Shown here piece after piece: positions 9,665-20,362 of a stretch of 64,000 bases of DNA (its first letter is position 1; each line of letters starts with the position of its first letter). Location: positions 372,001-436,000 of the forward strand of contig JABSSW010000040.1 in the NCBI GenBank assembly GCA_018902385.1. The letters run 5' to 3'. Below the pieces are notes generated by a model, which saw nothing but the letters and a program-made list of their open reading frames with translations, had not been told where the DNA came from and did no database searches. The position numbers and the translations under genes are program-made. Source of the stretch: Physcia stellaris. Taxonomy: Eukaryota > Ascomycota > Lecanoromycetes > Caliciales > Physciaceae.

Positions 9665-11848
9665 TTAACTACTCAAGCTACCAGAGCCGGATGCCAGCTT
9701 CGCTCGCAACAATTCTTCGTCTTTCAGAAACCGAGCCTGTTCAATGCGACTCTTTTTGATATCCACAAACAGTAACAGCAGCAAAAAGCTTGCCAAGCTG
9801 AGCGCGGAAAGAAAATAGAAAGGAGTGGAATTGTTGCCGTGTGGCGAAGCATCAATGATCGCGCTTGAGACCAGAGGACCAATGAACGATGACGTTTTTC
9901 CGATGATGGAGAATAGTGAAAAGAACAGAAACTCTTTTCCCCGCGGCGTGACCTCCGATATCATGATCTGGCTGTAAGAGTACCACGGGCAGACAAACAA
10001 CCCATAAAACAACTGGTAGATCCAGAATTCCCAAACGTGATGGAATCCCTGTTGGCGCACTAATATCAGCTTCTTTGCCCTTATGTAAAGGCTGAACTCA
10101 AAGGTACACCCTGCATTTGACGCGAGAAAATATTTAATGAAAGAGGGAATCGGGAAGACTTACGAATGTTTGAGTCCAGATACCAATCATGCCCCAGCCA
10201 TCACTAAAGAAGGATATTAGTAAGGAATATCAGGTTCATCGAGATACAACTACTCACAGTAGGATGATTGCAACTGCGACAGCGTTGAACATAGTCTTTG
10301 TGCCCAGCCGGTATCTTTGTTGCTGTTGAGATGGTTTAGCAAATACATCCACCCTTGAGGTAAGCATCAACTAACTATCCACCAGAAGCTGTAAATCCCA
10401 ACTGCTTGGGCACCAATCCCTACCAACAAAAGATAGGTCAATGTTAAGGTATCGTACTCGACAACAGTGTTTTGGAGAGTTGCAACTACTGTCACGGTGG
10501 TATTTAGAGAATCGCCGAGAAGAAAATAACCTGAAATCTGTTAGCTTCGTACGCCTCCTAGACAAAACATATCATGATGAAACTCGATCCAAAAACGAAG
10601 GGGAAAACATCAAAGCAAGGCTTCATTCATATCGAATCTCAATTCTAAAGCCCAATAACGGGTAGCCTATGTCTTTCCCAGAACTCATTTGAGTCTAGGG
10701 CGGGTATGCTATCAAGGTCGATCTTGGTAGAGGTCTTACCGATGAGATATATTAAGCTTTGCTTCAAGCGCCAAATTTGGGTTATGGCCCTGTAAAGCTG
10801 CCAAACTCCAACCATGACGCTAATTAGGGTCAGCAAAATCCTCGTAATCCCAGTAGACTTCAGAGCGTCATACATGTTCATGTTAGGAGGCACTGGCTGA
10901 CCAGGCCTTCGTTTCTCAACAACAAACCATGGAATCGCGAGCACAAGCCAGACACCTGTCGCAAACGAAATCAATACGCTCAGGCCCCAATTATTGTTCG
11001 CTTCACTGGCTCGGACATTCACTCCATACAGAACCCCAACTATGACGGCGAGAATGATGACCTCCCCACATGATTGAACATAAAAAGCAATATTGGATAG
11101 ATGACTCCGCTGCATGGTATCCGCGTAGTCATACTCGTCACGGGTTATCAGGCCTGCATTGAACTCTTCTGCCTTGGCGCGGAGTTGTGATGTGTTTCGA
11201 GCCAAACCAGGGAATGCTGCTGTCCAGAAAGTGAGAGTCGTCTGATATGCGATGACTGCGGACAAATTAGCAACACAGTTGGCATAATTGTCAACCGTTC
11301 TGCATACGCCCCACGATATACATTCCCACAGCGACCTTCCATTGCGAAGCCTGGTGCACGCCCAGCCATCCGAAGCCGATGGCAAAAGCAACCGCAGACA
11401 AGACGATGAGGATGTTCGGACGAGAGCGCCCAAAATCTGTTAAAGGTCAACTTCTTTCGAAAGTCAAGATGTCGACCTGATCACCTGCATAGCTTCCAAT
11501 GATTATGAAAAGCACAACCTGGACTGCAAAGCTAATGCCATTTGCCAGAAGTACGATGCTGTTGATAGTTCTATCTCTGCCAACGAAATGAAGTACTTCG
11601 CTATCCCCGGCTGCTTCGTACAGAAGATTCTGGAAGGCGGTAGGAGCAAAGTTGAAAAGAGTCAATCCATTGTTCCCAACGTAGTACAAGTAGTAGGCCC
11701 AAATCTCGCGTCTCGAGGTCGCGTAGCGTGGATCGAATTGGTCTGGAGCGACAGGACGATCTTCTTCATAACTGCTATGATCTTCAATACTGCCTTTCTT
11801 TATGTCTTCGGTAACAGGAGGGACGAAGGCCGGGTCATTTGATGCCAT
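9665..11848 (-). CDS. ATG22: Atg22-like vacuolar permease (MFS fold)
   Basis: The predicted 550-residue membrane protein belongs to the Atg22 family, which exports amino acids from the vacuole after autophagic breakdown. Seven exons join in phase: 11848-11485, 11436-11308, 11255-10740, 10530-10376, 10322-10258, 10203-10164 and 10048-9665. Family landmarks are WAYYLYYVGNN near the N-terminus, DFGR.RP after the first intron, LIAYQTTLTFWTAAFPGLAR, GWGMIGIWTQTFGFHHVWEFW across two junctions, and LL.VD.KKSR near the C-terminus. Multiple hydrophobic segments fit 11-12 membrane spans. The sixth exon is only 40 nt. Filamentous fungi often have several Atg22-like paralogues, so the exact orthologue is uncertain. 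Confidence 0.92.
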
Positions 11849-12250
11849 TCTTGGACCTCCGGAGCTGGATGTAGCAATTACTGCAGAGGGGAAGGGGGTG
11901 CGGAACTAAGATGCAGCAGACAACGTGGATAGTGTTGACAAGCAATACGTCAGGACAACATGATTCGGAAGAAAGGGATAGAGAGACAGAGAATGGGAAA
12001 GTTTCTATTTGATCATGGTGTAGAGATGCAGGTGGTGGGGATGCTCCTGCACTACCTTAGCTGGAGATAAGCACAAAGGCCCCGCCAAGGCCTGTACTTC
12101 CCATGCTCGCCATGCCAAAGCAAGCAAGAGCGATACCCAGCCAGAGCACGGAAGAATTCTTTAATTCACAGCATGCCGTAGATAATCTTGAAGCCAAAAG
12201 GTTTCGACAATGTCAGGCCTTGAGTAGCAACGCCGAAGCACACGGCCTAG
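11849..12250. other. Intergenic region
   Basis: This contains the probable promoter of the Atg22-like gene and the 3' flank of the phosphoribosyltransferase gene. No coding signal is visible. Confidence 0.5.
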
Positions 12251-13137
12251 CTAAACGCTTGGCTGAGAGATGGCCAATTTATCGTGCTCGTCGATGTCAC
12301 TGCATATACTTGGTCAGCAGGCTTGCACGATTATTGAAATGCCCAACTGCTGGACTACGCACGTCGCCTCCCAAGGATAGCATATCCACACGTCTGATAC
12401 CGTTCTAGCTGCTAGGTATCTACCTTCGTCCATCATATCTTCCGGCAAATGGCCCTTTTTTGGTTTGTCTTTATTCTGGGACCGGAGTTAGCCTCGTCTG
12501 TTCTCTCATCTTGCCTACTTTTTTGGCCATCGTATCAGGAACCCGAGCTTTTACTCACGTGGAGGACGAAGATGCTAAATCTTGTCTTCTCCCCTTCACG
12601 TCCGAGTTTTTGCCTCGCTGTTTCCACGTCTTTCTCGAGTTCTCTGACAGCATACTCTAAGGTAGTGCGTGTATCGTCTACTTCGTCAACTATCAATATG
12701 TTCTTGCCGACCAGATTGGACATCTCAAGTGATGAAAGATCAAGCCATTGAGTCCGGGTAACTTTGGTTCCAGGTTCCTCCACTGGCCCATCTCTGCCCA
12801 GATTCTCATAGAGTGAAAGACCGATGGCCTGTATCGGTATGTTTGCTGATCCGGGGCGTTTTATGAAAGACCTAGCAAGCCGATAAGAAAATGGCGGTAC
12901 AGCAGAAGCTTGAGTGATGTACCGCAGAATTCGCGCTGGGACATAGCCGCCGCCGCCAATAGCGATCATGAGGTTGGGTTGGAAGTCATCAAGAATGCGG
13001 TCCGCTGATGCTTGACAGAGCTTGTGGACCTGTTCAAGCATGTCAACTGCACTATCGAATTTCTCCGAGGTACTGCCATGGCTTCTACGCAATTGCTAAC
13101 ATACCTGGTTATAGGTTACGTACACCTTTTCGACCAT
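12251..13137 (-). CDS. XPT1: Xanthine/hypoxanthine phosphoribosyltransferase
   Basis: This purine-salvage enzyme transfers phosphoribose from PRPP to xanthine, hypoxanthine or guanine. Five exons (13137-13105, 13029-12923, 12871-12559, 12475-12363, 12299-12251) give 204 residues, close to yeast Xpt1 (209) and Hpt1 (221). Visible landmarks are the short start YVTYNQVHKLCQ spanning the first intron, IAIGGGG, IPIQAIGLSLYE, TRTQW, the PRPP loop VLIVDEVDDTRTT-type motif (here ILIVDEVDDTRTT), and a C-terminal WICYPWEATDIDEHDKLA spanning the last intron. The IPIQAIGLSLYE segment resembles Xpt1 more than Hpt1, but substrate choice cannot be settled from sequence. The first exon codes only 11 residues. 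Confidence 0.92.
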
Positions 13138-14796
13138 TTTTGAAGAGGAGATAGTGGGACAGGTACAATTTTTGCAGCAACATGACTCCAATCATGGACA
13201 TTCATAGTGGTTGCCTCCAGCGGACCCCTTCAGAGCCTTGTTGAGCCCCACGGAAGCATTCCGCCCTGGCCAAATTTCGAAGCTTGTGATTCTTGAAGCA
13301 CTACCTACCTTGCCTTCCTCAATGCAGATGACAAAAGGTATGCACAGTGTATAACGATAGACGTTCGATCAGACTCCAAAAGCGTAAAGGGCGGAGATCA
13401 AATAAATTACAAGAGCTGCTCGCAACGATGGGTTGAAGGACACTCCTCCTGTCATCAATTTCTTCTAAAATCGATTACGGCTCAACGATGGGACTAAAGT
13501 AGCTTGTTCTGCACCATGTGGCTAAAGGATAGTACATTTGGAAGTGGGAAATGAAAAAGGCGCTGCGGGGAATGGCTGCAGCAGCATGAGCTGACTGTCC
13601 TGCATGCTAAAGGAGGTTGTTTCGGGGGCAGCGCATGCAAGCAGGTTCATCTATTTCGGTGCAAGGTCGAGTGAGCTGTACTCGTCCCTTGTCTGCTGCT
13701 CGTGGCAGAGCGTCGTTTAGAGTTGCGTCGAGACTGCTGCTGTGCAATGTCATCGTAGCACATGTACTCGTACCTTAAGGTGCAGGCATGCGTTTTGATA
13801 GACGAGAATCCTGATGGCTGGTCCAAGCTCAGAGACCTGAGCGAGTAAGGACCCCTGAAGCCGCGTGGGGAGGCAGGCTAAAATCTGCATCTCATTCCCA
13901 GCTCCCCCGATTACATTTCATCTGACCTATAGCCTGCACTCTGCATTGCGTTGCCCTTTCAGCTTCAATGGGATTATTGCCTAGTTCGAGTCGGTCCAAA
14001 ATTGCTTCAGTCGTGAGTCGATCCCCAACTGCTGAGCCGTCGTCCTCAAACTACGCAGTAGCCTCGCTTTCGACGGAACATTATTTCTTCCCCCTGGTCC
14101 ACCTGCAGATCATCGCTATGCCCTATTCCCAAAGTCCGGGGCAGTAGTGCCACCAAGCGGTAGTCGATCATCAATCTACCCCCCTTGGTCTTCTCCGGCT
14201 GATGCGGCGACCGTGTAGAGAGACCGTGCACTCTGAAATCGTACCTTTTTGCGCACTACCTGCCCGACCGTCGTCTCTAAGTTTCTTTCGTCTCTTCCAC
14301 TTGATCCGAGCTTTTCGCACCCGGCAATCCGGTTGAAACGCAAGACATAAACACCATTGCGCTCCCATGCGGCGCTTCATGCTGGTCCCCGAAACTCTCC
14401 TTTGCCCACCGGAAACCAGCGTCGACCAGTTCCATGGCCTTGGAACGTGAGGCCGCCCACTTGACCTGACCGGAAACTTTGCACACCACGACTATAGCCC
14501 AACTTTATATGCTTCCCTAATCTGTGGAAGGCTTTCCTACATCAGCAGCTCGGCGCTTTTTGCCTTCATCAGTTGATGTAGGGTGGGCACCGTAGTACGT
14601 ATTTCTATTTTGAGGACACTGCAAAGGTTCGTTCTCTTGGTTTGGTCATTTGCTCATCACGTAGTGTACCATTGACTTATCAGCCACTGTCAGGTCGGCA
14701 GATGCATTGCTGAGAAGCCTAGTCAAGTGGTTTACTCTACCCCGTGCTGAGGGCAAAACAGCTCAAAGCCTATTGTTGGGTTGATTGGGGAGCAAC
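13138..14796. other. Long intergenic region and probable leader of the HSF-type regulator
   Basis: This 1.66-kb stretch separates two divergent genes. Its distal half is rich in pyrimidine tracts and short upstream ATGs, as is common for long 5' leaders of fungal developmental regulators. Overlapping frames at 14046-14489 (minus) match nothing I know. No gene is supported. Confidence 0.45.
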
Positions 14797-16770
14797 ATGC
14801 CGCGTAGCCCTTATTCTAATGTCCCTCGAAACATACCGATCTTACCATCTTCGACGCAGACTGTGGAAACTAGCCATGGTGAACCGATGGATGTCTCTTC
14901 CGCAGCAGTGATGGGCCCGCCCGTCCATAGCAGCCCGGAACTCGATCACACGGCGGGCATGCAGAACGGTATGTATGGGGAGGCAGCATCTGCCCTGAAT
15001 GGACCGACTGGCAATGGTGTCAGTGCGGCTGCTGCCACTGCATCACAACAACCGAAAATTGTACAGACAGCATTTATTCATAAATTATACAAGTGCGACG
15101 ATCCCGTGGAGGGAGAATTGGCCGGTCCGCTAATGCTCTTCCCAGCATGCTTGAAGATCCCGGCATACAGCATCTCATCTCATGGTCGAACAATAACGAA
15201 AGCTTTCTGATGTCTCCTTCTACGGACTTTTCAAAAGTCTTAGCGTCTGTCCTTCAAATGAGCCCAAGGTAGATGGGAGCTGACTGTGTCCACACAGGCA
15301 ATACTTCAAACATACAAACATTTCCTCATTCGTCCGGCAATTGAATATGTACGGCTTCCATAAAGGTTGATCATACCCCAGTCCTCGTCTGTGGATAAAG
15401 TTGCAATTGCTAAGGAATACTTCAGTCAGCGATGTGTTCCATACTGGATCACCAGAATCAACTCTATGGGAATTCAAGCATGGCAATGGTAACTTTAAAA
15501 GGGGTGATCTTGCCGGTCTCCGAGAGATCAAACGAAGAGCGTCAAGGCATGCATTGATTCATCGAGACTCGTTTTCTTCACCGCACAAGCCTAGTGTCTC
15601 GCAGCCAGGGACTCCGGCAGAGGTCATCCCATCGGAAGTTGGGGACGTCAGGCTCGCGAACCTGGAACATAGCTTGTACGACTTGCACGCAAGATTGATG
15701 CGGACGGAAGAAAGCAATACTGCTCTCAGCTCCAAGTGCCAAGCACTCAACGACAGTCTGGTTAAATGCCTTCAGGTGGGCGACTAGTAGCGCTGTCATA
15801 CATATTACTAATGAGATACAGTGGAGCCACGATATGTCCCAGTTCATTACCTCAATGATCCCAGATCCCGATCATCCTGTTCGTCGTGACGGTTCGTTTC
15901 TCGAATTCGGCGATCCTTCGAACTCTAGCTCACTATTTTCTAGTATCTACCATGCAGAAGGATATAGGACGGCAACTAGATATGGCTCGAAGCTTCGAAG
16001 ACCCCCATGAATCACTACTTTCAGGTCGTCAGCCCTACTTCTCCAATATGGCCCTCGAAGCAACACCCTTATCCCCTCGACAGATATCCGAGGAGCGGCG
16101 ACCTTCTCTCCATACGATCCCCCCTCGCCCAAACTTCTTCAGACCTGCAATACCCTCCCATTTTAACAGCTCGCCCAGACGTTACGGATCAATTGGCACT
16201 GCGAACCCGGCACCGAATTATCATCGCTCAATTGCCCCGCAAGCAAACCCATCGTTACAGCCACCACCCACCCAGCATCCGCTGGCTCATGTATCATCCC
16301 CTCCACAAGGTCCAAATCTAGGCAGGCGGCACACCTCTGCCGATATACGAGTACCCGGCTGGCCAGGCCATAGCACAGCACCTGGAGGTATCGGTGAGAA
16401 TTCTCCCTTTGCGTCTGGTCAGTCCTCGACCCATTGGCCCTCGTCGCCGAACCAGACCCCAAGCACCTCGGACCAGCAAGTTCGCGATACTTTGGCATCC
16501 TACGAATTTGGTGCGCCACGGCAACGAAACAACTCGCAGCAAATCACACCGCCCCTCACAAGTGATACTACGCCTTCGACCTTGAGTGTAGAGAGCAACT
16601 GGTCCCTCGGAGGGCCCAAGTTTCCTCCAAGACACCTAGACTCGGCGCCACAGACAAGGCGCTCCAGCATGGCGAGCAATGTCCACTCGCTGTTGAACCC
16701 TGCGGAGACGGTGGAGCGAGATGAGGAAGATCCAATAGGGGATGACCGGAAGCGGAAGAGAATGCAATAA
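14797..16770 (+). CDS. HSF-type transcription factor, Sfl1/Mga1-like
   Basis: The 569-residue protein carries an HSF-type winged-helix DNA-binding domain at about residues 88-190. Exons are 14797-15092, 15146-15244, 15298-15365, 15426-15775, 15822-15891 and 15944-16770, all in phase. The spliced domain reads IVQTAFIHKLYNMLED, HLISWS, FVRQLNMYGFHKV, then the fungal subgroup segment VFHTGSPE...LWEFKHGNGNFKRGD and IKRRASRHALIHRD. That last segment is typical of Sfl1/Mga1-type regulators of flocculation, filamentation or development rather than of Hsf1. A short heptad region follows, then a Pro/Ser-rich tail ending in a basic DDRKRKRMQ nuclear-signal-like terminus. ATG 14797 is the first Met in frame. 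Confidence 0.9.
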
Positions 16771-17549
16771 GTACTTACGTCCTACATTGTATGAAGGCAA
16801 GTGGGCTCTCTTTGGATATGTGTGCAAGTACAAGGACATTCCGATTTTCGATTACTTTGGACCGTCATGAATGTTTGTACTGGGTGCTACCCGAAAATTC
16901 GAATCTTGCTGTTTTTATTTAGCGAACCAACAGAGTGCAGAATAGCACCAGGCAGGCGGAAAGATACCCCCGATCAAACAGGAGCTGAACTTCTTGCAGC
17001 GTTTTTGTAAGAATAACAACTCATAAACCCAAGCTATCCATACTGAAGCTGGAAAGTGGCCGGTAACTGCGTCATTGTTCAGCAAAGACTTCCGTTGTAG
17101 CTCCTTCGTCCCTTCCTGATTCATTAGTTCCACATCAAGCGAAACCTCTATCCCACTTCATCTCATCCCTCTCATTGCACCCTCACCTCCCGTTTCCCTT
17201 CAAAGCCATTCACGATGAAGTATGGATGGTCACCATACCAATTGATTGCGATTGCATGATTGCGACAGCTGAAGCAGCCCAAACTATTTACTGGTTCCTT
17301 GAGTCCGGCCCTTTATTTTGAAAACCTGATTCTGCATTATCACGAAGAAGTTGAGGCAGCAGAGGATCTTTTGAAAGCTGCCGAGAATCAGTGTTGCCCT
17401 TTGCGAGCCCTTAACCCTGCAACTTATCACAACAACGGCCAAACCTAGAGTCAGACGAGGAGTCGGGTCTGATTAGGCTTGCCGAGGAAGACAGGCCAGA
17501 CAAATCATTGCTGTTGACGCCTCTTAGTCCGACGTTGTACTACGAGGCA
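16771..17549. other. Intergenic region with disputed 5' exons of the BTB-like gene
   Basis: A pyrimidine-rich leader precedes ATG 17215. Two likely coding segments follow: 17269-17390 (one open frame rich in LSPALYFE and acidic residues) and 17449-17549. Ideal 50-57-bp introns separate them, but the reading phases do not join. See the following gene and the findings. Confidence 0.4.
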
Positions 17550-19116
17550 ATGGCTTCCGAAGGTGGAAATATTCCCGTACGTCTGTCCATGCCTTGTTCG
17601 GCTTGTATCTGACCAACACGGTTGCTAGGCAATGGTACAGGCTTATGAGAAGATCCTTGGACGCCAGCCATCAATTGACGATGGCCCAGGGCTGGCTGGT
17701 AATGGCGAGAACGACGGGAAGACTAAGTCGACAAATCCGACCTTTGAGCACCGCAGTGAAGAGCTTCCCGAACAACTTCGGGAATCCACTGGTTCCTTGA
17801 CGGATCTACAGCAACCTTCGGTCAAGACTTTGACTGTTCCCAGTAATCAAGACTCGTCAGGAATGTTGTTTACCGCGGACTCCACTGGTATTCCAGGCAC
17901 CGACGACGACGATGAGTAAGTCTCTGACCGCGAATATGAAACATTCCCCAAAAGCTAACCCTTCGCTAGCTACATATTTTCTAAAGTGGTTGAGCTTGTC
18001 ATTAACAACAAAAAAGCCACAGTCCACCACCACCTACTTGCTGAAGTCTCGAAATACTTCGCTCGATCAGAGCGGCAATCGACGAGCCAGAGCCCGCTGT
18101 CACTCTGCGTTCGAGACTTCTCGCCCGACATAGGGTGGAGCACTCTGCTGATCTTTCTTAAGTGGCTCTACTTCAATGGCTTGTATGAAGGTGACGATTT
18201 TGAGGATAGCCCCCCGGCTTGGGACAATATCCTGGATCTTTACTTCCTGGCAAACAAATGGGAGATCGTTATACTCAAGAACCTACTCCTCGATGTCTTG
18301 ATCAAGAGGTTCGATCTGGCAATGGAGATGGAAGAATTCCCTTGCGACTACACAAATAAAATCTACATGAACACAACCCCTGAAGAACCGCTTCGACGTC
18401 TATGGATCGACTTCTATAAGGGTGGAATAAACAGCGGTGATTTTCAAAGTGAAGTGAAGTCTGATCGCTTAGACCTGGACTTTTTGAAGGAGCTTTCGGT
18501 ATCTCTTATTGATAATGCATACGGACATGATGGGGGGGAGCTTCCGTATATGGACGATGCGTCCTTGTATCATTCTCCAGATCATGCGACAGGTGACTGC
18601 TGTTGCCGAATGAGGTTCGAGGGCGAAGGTTATATGCACAAGTCGGAATATCAATTTGCCCGGGAACATCAGGAGTGCAGGGTCATTAGTGCTAACCGAC
18701 GAATCACCACCCTGGAGGGCGAAGTGAAGGCGCTTAAGAATGACACTAGGGCTGTACGACTTGAAGTTAAGACAAAGACATCTGTCCTTCGGAACAAGGA
18801 GGAGGAGCTCAAGACTCGAGATTCCAAGATCAAAGGTCTCGAGGCTCAGTTGTCGAAGCTCGAGGAGGCGAAAATCAAGAGCGAGCAAGACAAGGAAAAG
18901 AGGCTCGAGCATCTTCAGACCTCTCTCCACAACGTGCAGAGTTCGTTGACAAATATGAGCCTAAGCAAAGACAAGGACGCTCATGCAGCCAAAACCCGGA
19001 TCACAGCCTTGGAGCAGCAGTTGCAAACCAAGACCAAGGATCTAGAAACCCAAAAGCACGAACACGAAAATCAAAAGAAGCGGAAACTTGACAGTGATTG
19101 GCGCAGTAGTCGATGA
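17550..19116 (+). CDS. BTB/POZ-like domain protein with C-terminal coiled coil (5' end unresolved)
   Basis: The conservative model begins at ATG 17550, with exons 17550-17576, 17629-17915 and 17970-19116, giving 486 residues. Both introns are canonical and in phase. After an acidic, Ser/Thr-rich region (DDDDD at the second junction), residues from YIFSKVVELVINNKKATVH resemble a fungal BTB fold: a self-association domain that begins by placing a polar ligand-binding strand before HHHLLAEVSKYF. From about residue 345 the protein is a strongly charged Lys/Glu/Leu coiled coil. A scaffold role is likely; the partner is unknown. The open frame extends upstream of 17550 to 17449 (LLLTPLSPTLYYEAM), so the true start is farther 5'. 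A single-base phase conflict prevents a clean model there. Confidence 0.68.
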
Positions 19117-19182
19117 AGTTGATCCTCGCAGGATATACATTTCCAAGGTTGGAGAATTGTTGCGAGTGGCAGACTTCATACT

Positions 19183-19886
19183 CTAGGCTTGTTGTGCGCC
19201 GGCTTTGTCTACACTCGGATTCGTCCGTCGCATTCGCTTGTGATCTCTCTGAGCCTTTTCAGCCAGTACCATGTCTAGGTAGTTAGCAGACTTCGCTTTT
19301 CGATCGGACCTCGAGCTTTGATGATTTAAAGCTAGCTTTGCAACAACTTTAGCATCATCATCGTCAATGCTAAAATGTTCTACACCATCTGCCTGTAGTG
19401 TTTGGAATTTGGATTTGCCAAGCGATGTCCTTCCACCTTCGTCTTCACTACTGAGATCCGCCTCCCGGGCCAACGGGGATTCAAACCAGCAGCTACAGAC
19501 GGGAGCACCGGAGACTTCATGGTCTGACTTCGCTTCGTCGTCTTCCGATTCTTCCCCAGTAATAACAGCCTCAACTTCTCGTCACTGCGCACGGTCAAAG
19601 ATTCATTTTCATCCTCGGCTGTATATGTCGCCCCTAAACCAGACCTACCTCAACACATCAGCCATGAGCCCTGACCGCTCCTGACCCGCGGTAGGATTTA
19701 CAATTCCGATGTAGGCTTGAATATCTTATCCTGTTCTGGCTGGGTCTCCGAGCTTTGTCCACTTGCAAGATCTTCGGCCGTGGGCGGTGGTAACCAGGTC
19801 GTGACGAGGCGTTGGGTGCGCGAGAGAGCGAGTGGAGCACGAGTGAAGAGTAGAGAGGCGAGGTCAGTGGTGGCGTCTCTGGACAT
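19183..19886 (-). CDS. DUF3245-type small acidic protein
   Basis: Three exons (19886-19702, 19644-19509, 19461-19183) give 199 residues. Landmarks seen in this fungal family are TWLPPPTAEDLA, an acidic stretch leading to IFKPTSELLSGLGA across the first junction, the conserved SDEKLRLLLLGKN segment, and a late SSEDEGGRTSLGK motif. The last intron (19462-19508) uses a weak GTGCTC donor but is needed to reach the SSEDEGG frame. An in-frame ATG lies farther upstream at 19949. The function of the family is not known to me; the acidic and basic blocks suggest a nuclear protein. Confidence 0.7.
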
Positions 19887-20362
19887 GTTCAACCAGTAAC
19901 GAAAAGAGGACGAGAAGGAGAAGCATGAGTCTGCATGGCATTTTGTCAAGCGAGGGTCGACGCCAAGACTATAAGGCTGCAGGGATTAACTTACTAGTCT
20001 CGCTAGTACCTCGTACATAACACACGCAACCGAGGTATTTAATCTTCGATATCAACTCCGCGATTGCCTCTTTCGGAGCATCGTTGACTATATATTCACT
20101 ACGTCTTTGCTGTCAATCTTGTGCACGCTGATGATCGCATCCATCAACTTAGTCTTCACAGTTTCGTGAAGTGGGACGTGATCGTGCCTTTCGTTTCAAG
20201 GTGACCTTGTTTGAGTGGCACCACTGTCAGCGGCAACACGGGAGTTTACTACTAAGGGTTTTGGGAAACTAAATTGTTTACCCGTTCTTTCAAATCCTGA
20301 CCTATCTACCTACTGATAGGCTTCACTGATCCTGCTCAACTTCGCATATTAAGAATAGCATC
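19887..20362. other. Divergent promoter region
   Basis: This lies between the DUF3245-type gene (minus) and the poly(A) polymerase gene (plus). No coding signal is evident beyond a possible upstream extension of the minus-strand gene to 19949. Confidence 0.5.

Noticed and set aside
15220-15531. 103-codon minus-strand frame across the HSF domain exons
   Set aside because: The plus-strand exons here splice in phase to a complete HSF domain, so the antisense frame is a shadow.
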